Shown piece after piece: positions 1-4,967 of a DNA stretch of 8,424 nucleotides; position 1 is the first letter of the stretch, and each line of letters opens with the position of its first letter. The stretch is from Selenomonas sp. AE3005 (GTDB lineage Bacteria > Bacillota > Negativicutes > Selenomonadales > Selenomonadaceae): NCBI RefSeq assembly GCF_905233635.1, contig NZ_CAJODG010000075.1, positions 1 through 8,424 of the forward strand, read 5' to 3'. The notes beneath the pieces were generated by a model. The model saw only the letters and a program-made list of their open reading frames with translations, did no database searches and was not told where the DNA came from. The position numbers were made by a program, and so were the translations under genes.

Positions 1-128
1 AGGGAAAACTGTGCAGTGTGTCGCCGGAATATGAGGATTGCCGGAAACTGGCAGAAGAAAAGCAGGTGCCGTTGAAGGTGGTGCAGCAGGAGGCACTGCG
101 TGTACTGAATGAACGGCTGGGCAATTAG
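1..128 (+). CDS. larC: LarC, nickel-pincer cofactor biosynthesis protein, C-terminal end (partial)
   Basis: An open frame runs in from the left edge (first full codon at position 3) and stops at TAG 126-128, giving about 41 residues. It contains SPEYEDCRKLAEEKQVP followed by LKVVQQEALRVL. The EYEDC..LA....VPLK pattern is what I recall from the extreme C-terminus of LarC (DUF111), which inserts nickel into the pincer cofactor of lactate racemase-type enzymes by a CTP-dependent reaction in the cytoplasm. Only the tail is visible, so catalytic residues cannot be checked. No clear terminator follows before the next promoter. The identification rests on this short motif alone. Confidence 0.7.
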   Translation, partial: GKLCSVSPEYEDCRKLAEEKQVPLKVVQQEALRVLNERLGN

Positions 129-183
129 AAGTTTGCAGCTATATGATAAGGCGCGTGGAGGCTGAGGTATATTTTTGTCGTGA

Positions 184-212
184 TTCAAATTGCGCAACAG
201 ATGTGCTACAAT
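184..212 (+). promoter_or_regulatory. Predicted sigma-A promoter of the Panacea/MazF-like module
   Basis: TTCAAA (184-189), a 17-bp spacer and TACAAT (207-212), with TGC directly before the -10 (extended -10, 204-206). The start point would fall near 219, close to the SD GGGGAGGTG (220-228) and ATG 235. The leader would therefore be very short. The -35 matches the consensus at only 4 of 6 positions. Confidence 0.55.
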
Positions 213-234
213 AAGCATAGGGGAGGTGTAGGCA

Positions 235-789
235 ATGTGTAAAGTTCAAGATGTTGCGGACTTTTTTGTTGATTCAGCTCTCAATGACCCTGACGACAAT
301 ATGACCAATTTGCGAGTCAACAAGTTGTTATTTTTTGCACAGGGCTGGAGTCTGGCAAGGCGCAATGGGAAACCTCTTTTTAATGATGACTTTTTTGCGT
401 GGGACTTAGGGCCGGTGATTCCCGAGGTTTATCATAGATTTAAGGTGGCAGGCAGGAATAAAATACAAGATGTGGACAATGAGAACTATGATGAAAACTT
501 TTCGGAGGAAGAAGCGCAGCTGCTGATTGATGTACTGAGGGCATATTCAAAATACTCTACCGGTGGCTTGGTGGATATGACGCATAGAAGCGGTACACCG
601 TGGAGCAAGGTCTATGAAGCCAATGCAAACAATGTGATACCGAAAAAAGATATTCAGGCGTATTTTGAGTCATTACCGGTTTTGGAAAGTTTTTCCATGC
701 CTGCGTTATCGGAAACGGATTTTATCGGTCGTAGGGATGAAGTAACTGGCAATTATGTTCTTTTGGAGGATTGGGCTGATGGACGATAA
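235..789 (+). CDS. Panacea (SocA-like) domain protein, predicted antitoxin
   Basis: This 184-residue cytoplasmic protein has the hallmarks of the Panacea/SocA-like (DUF4065) domain. Residues 25-38 read NLRVNKLLFFAQGW, residues 55-66 AWDLGPVIPEVY, and around 116-127 there is a T..SGTPWSKVY segment. The family is known as a promiscuous antitoxin domain that neutralises unrelated toxins by direct binding, and as the SocA proteolytic adaptor in Caulobacter. The start at ATG 235 is supported by the SD GGGGAGGTG and the promoter just upstream. Its stop overlaps the start of the next gene by 11 bases, so the two are almost certainly co-translated. That partner is MazF/PemK-like, which makes an antitoxin role likely. 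The residues after about 130 (SMPALSETDF and onward) may be a partner-specific tail. The domain call is firm; the antitoxin role is inferred from domain and context. Confidence 0.85.
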   Translation: MCKVQDVADFFVDSALNDPDDNMTNLRVNKLLFFAQGWSLARRNGKPLFNDDFFAWDLGPVIPEVYHRFKVAGRNKIQDVDNENYDENFSEEEAQLLIDVLRAYSKYSTGGLVDMTHRSGTPWSKVYEANANNVIPKKDIQAYFESLPVLESFSMPALSETDFIGRRDEVTGNYVLLEDWADGR

Positions 790-1123
790 GGACATAAAAC
801 CATACGACCTGTGGTTTGCAAGTGTTGCCTATGAAGATGACCCATCCAAGACCGATGACCGGCCTGTTTTGGTCATTGATGAAAAAAGGGGCATTTATGC
901 CGCATTAAAGATTACGAGAACTCCGCCAAGAGAAAGTTTTTGGGGTGAGTATCGCGTGCAAAAGTGGCGGCAGGCTGGATTGTCTGACCCGTCAAACATA
1001 AGAATCTCAAAATTTTTGCGATTGGAACCAAAGGATTTCCGCCGCAAGATAGGAACATTGCGAATGGTGGATATAGCTGGCGTTCAAAATTATATTGACA
1101 GATTGTATAGGAATACATTATAA
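779..1123 (+). CDS. MazF/PemK-like toxin of a Panacea-antitoxin pair
   Basis: I place the start at ATG 779, preceded by GGAGGA (765-770) at 8 bases and giving 114 residues. An ATG at 755 in the same frame has no comparable SD. Seen features are KPYDLWFASVAYED at the N-terminus, DDRPVLVI (26-33, like the K.RP.lV strand of MazF), AGLSDPSNIRISKFLRL (66-82) and RKIGTL (89-94), the last two matching the MazF/PemK pattern of a serine-containing strand followed by a ..iG.L helix. MazF-family proteins are ribosome-independent endoribonucleases, usually paired with MazE; here the partner is a Panacea protein encoded immediately upstream with an 11-base overlap. The N-terminal strand is longer and more acidic than in typical MazF. 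The fold call is fairly good; RNase activity and toxicity are inferred. Confidence 0.7.
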   Translation: MDDKDIKPYDLWFASVAYEDDPSKTDDRPVLVIDEKRGIYAALKITRTPPRESFWGEYRVQKWRQAGLSDPSNIRISKFLRLEPKDFRRKIGTLRMVDIAGVQNYIDRLYRNTL

Positions 1124-1155
1124 GGGAATGCAAGATTCTTTGAGGTATTAAGGTG

Positions 1156-1206
1156 CCCGGTACTTGATGTTTTTTGGGAAAATCATCAAGCACCGGGTTA
1201 TTTTAC
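1156..1206. terminator. Hairpin terminator after the TA-like module
   Basis: A 14-base left arm CCCGGTACTTGATG (1156-1169) pairs with CATCAAGCACCGGG (1184-1197) with a single A/C mismatch. A further TTTT/AAAA pairing extends toward the loop. The right arm is followed by TTATTTTAC. The T-run is interrupted, so strength is uncertain, but the stem is long and GC-rich at its base. It separates the module from the flagellin gene. Confidence 0.75.
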
Positions 1207-1241
1207 ATTATCGTGTTAAATCTGAGCAGGAAAATTTGGAC

Positions 1242-1268
1242 TTAATTTTCATCGGATAACAACGATAT
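1242..1268 (+). promoter_or_regulatory. Possible sigma-28 (SigD/FliA-type) promoter of the flagellin gene
   Basis: TTAA (1242-1245), 15 bases, then AACGATAT (1261-1268). The sigma-28 pattern known from Bacillus is TAAA-N15-GCCGATAT, so the match is 3 of 4 and 6 of 8 with exact spacing. I see no credible sigma-A promoter in the same stretch. The start point would be near 1275, giving a leader of about 137 bases before the flagellin ATG. Confidence 0.45.
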
Positions 1269-1325
1269 ATACATAAGAGGTTTTTTCGGTGAAAATACAT
1301 CTTTGTTTGCAAGGAGGCCAAACTT

Positions 1326-1412
1326 ATGATGATGAAGTACCCCTCCATAGGACAATATTCCGTGATATATAAACAAACAGAACTTCATTCTTGTTTAGGG
1401 GGTGAAGTCTGA
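1326..1412 (+). CDS. Possible 28-residue leader peptide upstream of flagellin
   Basis: ATG 1326 is preceded by a strong SD, AAGGAGG (1311-1317), 8 bases away. The frame opens with three Met codons and Lys-Tyr-Pro and ends in Gly-Gly-Glu-Val at TGA 1410-1412. The final A of that stop is the A of the flagellin ATG (1412-1414), a TGATG overlap typical of translational coupling. The flagellin also has its own SD, AGGGGG (1397-1402). No known family is recognisable and the peptide has no obvious signal or membrane segment. The arrangement suggests either a coupled leader peptide that tunes flagellin translation, or a ribosome standby site where the frame is incidental. Support is SD, spacing and stop-start overlap only. 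Confidence 0.35.
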   Translation: MMMKYPSIGQYSVIYKQTELHSCLGGEV

Positions 1413-3607
1413 TGGCTATGAACATAATGAACAATACTGGTGTCATGTTGACACTGGGGCAGCTGAATAAGAATATTAGTAAAGTCGGTAAAGATTTGCA
1501 AAAAGTTTCTTCGGGCATGAAACTAAATAGTGCCGGGGATGATGCTTCCGGCTATGCCATTAGCGAGAAAATGCGAGTGCGAATCCGCTCGCTCGATCAG
1601 GACGAGATGAACGTGCAGAACGGAGCGTCGCTCCTAAAGGTTGCTTCCGGCGCCATTGACAGCATAATGGATGAGCTGCGCGGCCTAAAGGAGTTGGCTC
1701 TTAATTCAGCGAATGACACGAACACCGAGCTCGACCGAGCGACGCTGCAAAAGGAGTTTGACCATCGCCGCGCGAACATTGAGGACATAGCTACCGGCAC
1801 AACGTACGACGGAAAGATTTTGCTCGATGGGCGATATGGAAGAAGGCCAATTTCCATCACGACCACCACGACAACGGTAGGCAGCTCATCAGGGATAAGA
1901 CCGACTGCCACCAACACACCCCAGCCATATACTATGGTCAGCACAGGCGTGGCGGAGCCGACGGGCGTGGCAACGTATACCGTGAGCGGCAATACCGTCA
2001 CAATAACATCTGATGGCGTATATAATATATCAACTGCCGATAACAATAGAAAGATAGAATTTGCCGACGGCGTTAAAAATGTCAAATTCTCGCAATCAAA
2101 TCCTTCAACTGCGGTAGCAGATGTCACTATCAATGCTCCTTCAAGCGGCAACGCAAATATTTGGCTTGAAAATGTAAATATCATTCATAACAGTAACATG
2201 GCCACTAAGAATTTTATTAAATTCGACGGCAGTGGAAATGTGCTGAACCTTAAGGGCACAAATAAAATCTTTAATAGCAATGGAAAAAATGCCGCAGTGA
2301 TAAACGCGGGCGGCGGATTGACAGTTGAGGGAGGACAAGATGGCACGGGCGAATTGTCTTTTGACGGTGGAGGTATGGGATGGGGGTCAGTTATAGGCTC
2401 AGATCAAGGAGAGGATTTGGGCGGCACAAATATCACGGTAAACAGTGGTAGTTTTAATTCTCTGGGCGGCAGAGTGCTAGGAGCTTTCATAGGTGCTGCA
2501 TGTTATGCGAGTATTGGCAATATCACGGTGAACGGGGGGACATTTACTGAGGGTTATGACGAAGGAGATGTAATGATTGGATGTGGGTCTGCTGTTCACC
2601 GTGCAAATCCACAAAGTGCAGGCGATATTATTATCAGGAACGCAACATTAAAGACGAAAGCTGGACTGGTGAAAAAATGGGATCCTCTTGTTGGATGCAG
2701 TAATACGCAATCAGGAAGAATCGGAAACATCACCATTGAAAATTCATATATTTACTATCGCGGAGAAAGTAGTGCTGCTATAGGAACTGGTGGATTTGAC
2801 ATGTCGAATAATTCTCCAACAGCGGGGAATATAAATATAAGTGATTCTTACTTTGACGTTGAAACTGGTACAGGTGCGGGCATCGGCAGTGGAGAGCATG
2901 GGCACGTTGGAAATATTACCATAACGAACTGCAACACGGATAACGTAAAGAGCATGCAAGCGGAGGATATTGGCAAGGGGGTAAACGGCACTTGCGGTAC
3001 GGTGTCAATCAATGAATCATCATCCGGCGCTGGAAGTGAAACGATAACAACAACCACTACAACCACGACGGAAAAATTAGTAGGCGATCCTCTCAAAATA
3101 CACCATGGCACAAAAGCAAATGAGGCTCTCAATGTCTACATTAACGACATGAGAACTTGTGCTCTGAAGAGTGAGATACTTGACAGGGAAGGCAAAATAA
3201 TTGACACCGATGACATCGCGTATCTCGAAACTCTCAAAGGCGACGTGAAAGCATATGATGCATACAAGGATGTGTTAAAAGAGGCAAACGGCAAGTCGCT
3301 TGATGATGCGAGCATCAAGACTAACCGCGATGCGAACGTGGCAATACGCATAATCGAGGGCGCGATTGACTACGCTCTTGACGAGGCGACGACCGTGGGC
3401 GCGTATATATCGCGGCTTGACTATACGAAGTCTAACATTGTGACGGCAAAGGAGAACACGCAATTAAGCGAATCCACCATACGCGACGCGGACCTGGCAA
3501 AGGAGATGGCGGAGTACACTAAGGGGAATGTTCTGGCGCAAGCCTCCCAATCTATGCTGGCACAGGCAAACCAAACATCTGCCAGCGTACTGTCACTTTT
3601 GCAGTAG
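1412..3607 (+). CDS. Flagellin with large beta-helix-like central domain
   Basis: This 731-residue flagellin is the filament subunit, exported by the flagellar type III apparatus. Residues 1-143 are the N-terminal D0/D1 region (KVSSGMKLNSAGDDASGYAISEKM at 31-54, given in part). Residues 556-731 are the C-terminal D1/D0 region (IHHGTKANEALNVYINDM at 563-580; ending in LAQANQTSASVLSLLQ). Between them, residues about 150-556 form an unusually long insert bordered by six Thr (150-155) and eight Thr (546-553). It contains recurring GNITV/GNITI and xIG[S/C/T] motifs about every 32 residues, as in a right-handed beta-helix. Typical flagellins with short central domains have about 270-500 residues. 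ATG 1412 is preceded by AGGGGG at 9 bases. No other flagellar gene is in the window. The insert should be the filament's outer surface and might bind glycans or vary antigenically; this is inference. The insert's exact family is not recognised. Confidence 0.95.
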   Translation: MAMNIMNNTGVMLTLGQLNKNISKVGKDLQKVSSGMKLNSAGDDASGYAISEKMRVRIRSLDQDEMNVQNGASLLKVASGAIDSIMDELRGLKELALNSANDTNTELDRATLQKEFDHRRANIEDIATGTTYDGKILLDGRYGRRPISITTTTTTVGSSSGIRPTATNTPQPYTMVSTGVAEPTGVATYTVSGNTVTITSDGVYNISTADNNRKIEFADGVKNVKFSQSNPSTAVADVTINAPSSGNANIWLENVNIIHNSNMATKNFIKFDGSGNVLNLKGTNKIFNSNGKNAAVINAGGGLTVEGGQDGTGELSFDGGGMGWGSVIGSDQGEDLGGTNITVNSGSFNSLGGRVLGAFIGAACYASIGNITVNGGTFTEGYDEGDVMIGCGSAVHRANPQSAGDIIIRNATLKTKAGLVKKWDPLVGCSNTQSGRIGNITIENSYIYYRGESSAAIGTGGFDMSNNSPTAGNINISDSYFDVETGTGAGIGSGEHGHVGNITITNCNTDNVKSMQAEDIGKGVNGTCGTVSINESSSGAGSETITTTTTTTTEKLVGDPLKIHHGTKANEALNVYINDMRTCALKSEILDREGKIIDTDDIAYLETLKGDVKAYDAYKDVLKEANGKSLDDASIKTNRDANVAIRIIEGAIDYALDEATTVGAYISRLDYTKSNIVTAKENTQLSESTIRDADLAKEMAEYTKGNVLAQASQSMLAQANQTSASVLSLLQ
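1859..1876 (+). repeat. Threonine tract at the left border of the flagellin insert
   Basis: Six consecutive Thr codons (ACG ACC ACC ACG ACA ACG), residues 150-155, just after the conserved D1 segment. They probably form an extended hinge, and Thr is a possible O-glycosylation site. The mixed codons argue against a pure slippage tract. Confidence 0.85.
2390..3019 (+). repeat. Degenerate ~32-residue tandem repeats in the flagellin insert
   Basis: Residues about 327-536 hold seven degenerate units. Each has an xIG-type turn (VIGS 327, FIGA 359, MIGC 388, LVGC 426, AIGT 456, GIGS 490, DIGK 519) followed by a strand motif (TNITV 339, GNITV 369, GDIII 404, GNITI 438, GNINI 472, GNITI 500, GTVSI 529). 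Strand spacing is 28-35 residues. The alternation of turn and strand suggests stacked coils of a parallel beta-helix. Units are divergent at the DNA level, so this is an old repeat. Confidence 0.75.
3047..3070 (+). repeat. Threonine tract at the right border of the flagellin insert
   Basis: Eight consecutive Thr codons (residues 546-553), preceded by Thr-Ile and followed by EKLVGDPL, where conserved flagellin sequence resumes. It mirrors the left tract and shares the octamer ACCACGAC with it, in direct orientation. Confidence 0.85.
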
Positions 3608-3693
3608 GAGAAAGCCAGGAAGAAAATTTAGCAGCCTGCCGTCCTTTGGTTTGAACTTGTAAACTTGTCTTGTGCCGTTTAGGCTTACATCTA

Positions 3694-3722
3694 TGTACGA
3701 AGGTATGCCATTATGTTAAAAT
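3694..3722 (+). promoter_or_regulatory. Predicted extended -10 promoter for the DUF4160/DUF2442 pair
   Basis: TAAAAT (3717-3722) preceded by TGT (3714-3716) forms an extended -10. The -35 region (TGTACG, 3694-3699) is weak at 17-bp spacing, which extended -10 promoters tolerate. The gene starts at 3769. The rest of the 161-base gap after the flagellin stop shows only a short direct repeat (AACTTGT twice, near 3654-3668) and no convincing terminator. Confidence 0.5.
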
Positions 3723-3768
3723 GTGGACAAGAGAAGATTGTAGTACCTTAGAAGATGGGAGGGATTAG

Positions 3769-4035
3769 ATGCCAGAGTTGAGCCGGTTTGGTGGTATGGT
3801 CATCTATATGTTATTTTATGATGTAGGCCAGCACAACAAACCGCATGTGCATGTTTATTACGGAGAATATGAGGCAGTAGTAGCTATTGATGGAGAATTA
3901 TTGGCAGGGGCTTTGCCACGGAAACAACTAAAAATCGTGACGGGCTGGTTAGCGTACAATGAAGAGAAGGCGTACAAGGCATGGAATTTAGCTGTTCGTG
4001 GTGAGCATTTTGATAAAATTCCACCCATGGAATGA
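3769..4035 (+). CDS. DUF4160 domain protein
   Basis: This 88-residue protein spans the whole DUF4160 domain: PELSRFGGMVIYMLFYD at the N-terminus, the signature PHVHVYYGEYEA (25-36), then a G.LP...L..V..W segment (47-61) and a C-terminal ..IPP. The two His of HVH and the acidic residues nearby are conserved in the family as I know it, but its biochemical function is not established. ATG 3769 has the SD GGGAGGG (3757-3763). A DUF2442 gene follows in the same reading frame after a single TGA. The two families often sit side by side, and such pairs have been suspected to be TA modules. No membrane segment or signal peptide is visible. Domain call is firm, role uncertain. Confidence 0.85.
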   Translation: MPELSRFGGMVIYMLFYDVGQHNKPHVHVYYGEYEAVVAIDGELLAGALPRKQLKIVTGWLAYNEEKAYKAWNLAVRGEHFDKIPPME

Positions 4036-4044
4036 GGTGATGAT

Positions 4045-4338
4045 GTGTACGTGAAAGATGATATTTGTTATGCTGGTAGTTTGGCAGAGAATATAAAGGT
4101 AACAGAGGCAAAGCCATTGCGTGGTGGCATATTGTTAGTCACTTTTTCCACTGGTGAGCGGAGGTTATTTGATACTACGCTGCTTAAAGGTGCAGCATTT
4201 AAGCCTTTGGCTGATGAAAGTGTGTTTAATCAGCCAGTGATATTTCATGGAGCTATTACATGGAAAAATGGTGAGATAGATATTGCACCAGAGAAAGTTT
4301 ATCTGGATAGCTATGTGTATGATGATGTGGCGATATAA
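4045..4338 (+). CDS. DUF2442 domain protein
   Basis: A small protein of about 97 residues. The central VTEAKPLRGGILLVTFSTGERRLFDTTLL (given in part: LLVTFSTGERRLFD) and the end WKNGEIDIAPEKVYLDS fit DUF2442, whose members read V..v.p...y.L.v.F..Ge....D followed by a W.dG.di.pd.ly.. ending. Two GTG starts are possible. GTG 4045 lies 4 bases after AGGTGA (4035-4040); GTG 4051 lies 10 bases after it and removes two residues. No ATG in this frame fits. The gene follows its DUF4160 partner by 9 bases and lies in the same frame, so the two are surely co-transcribed. Function is unknown; pairing suggests a complex with the DUF4160 protein. Confidence 0.8.
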   Translation: MYVKDDICYAGSLAENIKVTEAKPLRGGILLVTFSTGERRLFDTTLLKGAAFKPLADESVFNQPVIFHGAITWKNGEIDIAPEKVYLDSYVYDDVAI

Positions 4339-4362
4339 ATCACTAACTTTGTGCAGGTTAGG

Positions 4363-4391
4363 TTGACAAATAAAATCCCTCTCGTTACAAT
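4363..4391 (+). promoter_or_regulatory. Strong sigma-A promoter of the RpiB-family gene
   Basis: Perfect TTGACA (4363-4368), 17-bp spacer, TACAAT (4386-4391). The predicted start is near 4398. This is the best promoter in the window and probably also supplies transcripts to yceD and rpmF, since no terminator is seen until 5683. Confidence 0.88.
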
Positions 4392-4414
4392 CTATGTATC
4401 ATTGTATGGATTGT
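4387..4414. promoter_or_regulatory. Inverted repeat over the -10, possible operator
   Basis: ACAATCTAT (4387-4395) and ATGGATTGT (4406-4414) are inverted with 8 of 9 positions matching and a 10-bp centre. The left arm overlaps the -10 and lies mostly before the predicted start point. It is therefore better read as a protein-binding site than an RNA hairpin. The binding protein is unknown. Confidence 0.35.
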
Positions 4415-4431
4415 GACGGGAGGTTTTTCTT

Positions 4432-4893
4432 ATGAAGATTGCAATGGCTAATGACCACGCCGGGACGCAGCTGAAAAACGAAATAAAGAAGTATTTGGAA
4501 AGCGAAGGACATGAGGTCAAGGATTTTGGCACTTATGATGATGAGTCCTGTGATTTGTCGGATTTCGTATATCCGGCGGCCAAGGCTGTAGCTATGGGGG
4601 AATGTGACCGCGGTATTTTTGTTGACGGTGTTGGTTATGGCAGTGCCATGATTGCCAATAAACTGCGCGGCATCTTTGCTGTTGTCTGCCAGGACCCGTT
4701 CTGTGCAGCGCTGGCCCGTCAGCATAATGACTCCAATGTCCTCTGCCTGGGTGGCAAGATTATTGGCGGTGCGATAGCCATGGAAACGGTGAAAACCTGG
4801 ATGCATACTGAACCCTTGACGGCTGAAAAATACGTGCGCCGCGTGGAAAAAGTGAAGAAAATTGATGCTGAACATACGGTAGCATTAAAATAA
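4432..4893 (+). CDS. RpiB/LacA/LacB-family sugar-phosphate isomerase, atypical active site
   Basis: This 153-residue protein matches RpiB/LacAB isomerases along its full length, which is normal for the family. Visible motifs are MKIAMANDHAG (1-11), DFGTYDDESCD (31-41), ANKLRGI (75-81), ARQHNDSNVL (95-104) and a C-terminal YVRRVEKV (134-141). RpiB interconverts ribose 5-phosphate and ribulose 5-phosphate. In the E. coli enzyme the catalytic base is Cys65 in the motif ICGTG. Here that stretch reads VDGVG, so Asp occupies the Cys position (65) and Val replaces Thr67, while the ring-opening His98 is kept. The usual GGRH..RV phosphate-binding tail is EKYVRRV, so one Arg becomes Lys. The substrate may therefore differ from ribose 5-phosphate, so I give no gene symbol. 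SD GGGAGG (4418-4423) supports the start. Confidence 0.88.
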   Translation: MKIAMANDHAGTQLKNEIKKYLESEGHEVKDFGTYDDESCDLSDFVYPAAKAVAMGECDRGIFVDGVGYGSAMIANKLRGIFAVVCQDPFCAALARQHNDSNVLCLGGKIIGGAIAMETVKTWMHTEPLTAEKYVRRVEKVKKIDAEHTVALK

Positions 4894-4918
4894 TATATGG
4901 TGGCGGAAAATAACGCGC

Positions 4919-4947
4919 TTGCAAAACCTGAACAATGGTGTTAAAAT
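4919..4947 (+). promoter_or_regulatory. Predicted promoter of yceD-rpmF
   Basis: TTGCAA (4919-4924), 17 bp, TAAAAT (4942-4947), with TGT before the -10 (extended -10, 4939-4941). The start point would be near 4953, which leaves very little leader before the yceD ATG at 4968 and puts the SD-like GAGG (4953-4956) at the 5' end. It may therefore be secondary to the upstream promoter at 4363. Confidence 0.5.
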
Positions 4948-4967
4948 ATTGCGAGGTTGATGCTGAA

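Noticed and set aside
1251..1259. ATCGGATAA as the sigma-28 -10 element
   Set aside because: It matches GCCGATAA at 6 of 8 positions, but there is no TAAA-like -35 at 15 bases upstream. The AACGATAT at 1261-1268 has better spacing.
1597..2184. Minus-strand open frame inside the flagellin gene
   Set aside because: Shadow of the flagellin reading frame. Its Val-rich stretch is the complement of the Thr codons.
2390..3019. Flagellin repeats as a CRISPR-like or DNA-level repeat array
   Set aside because: Units are similar only in protein sequence, in frame, and vary in length; there is no identical DNA repeat or spacer pattern.
3611..3640. CAGG / CCTG inverted pairing after the flagellin stop as a terminator
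   Set aside because: Only four base pairs and no T-run. The transcript end of the flagellin gene remains unknown.
3650..3670. Direct repeat AACTTGT-AAACTTGT downstream of flagellin as an attachment site
   Set aside because: Too short, with no integrase or second copy in the window.
4343..4361. Small inverted repeat CTAAC / GTTAG after the DUF2442 gene
   Set aside because: Five-base stem with a nine-base loop and no T-run; too weak to be a terminator, and it merges with the next -35.
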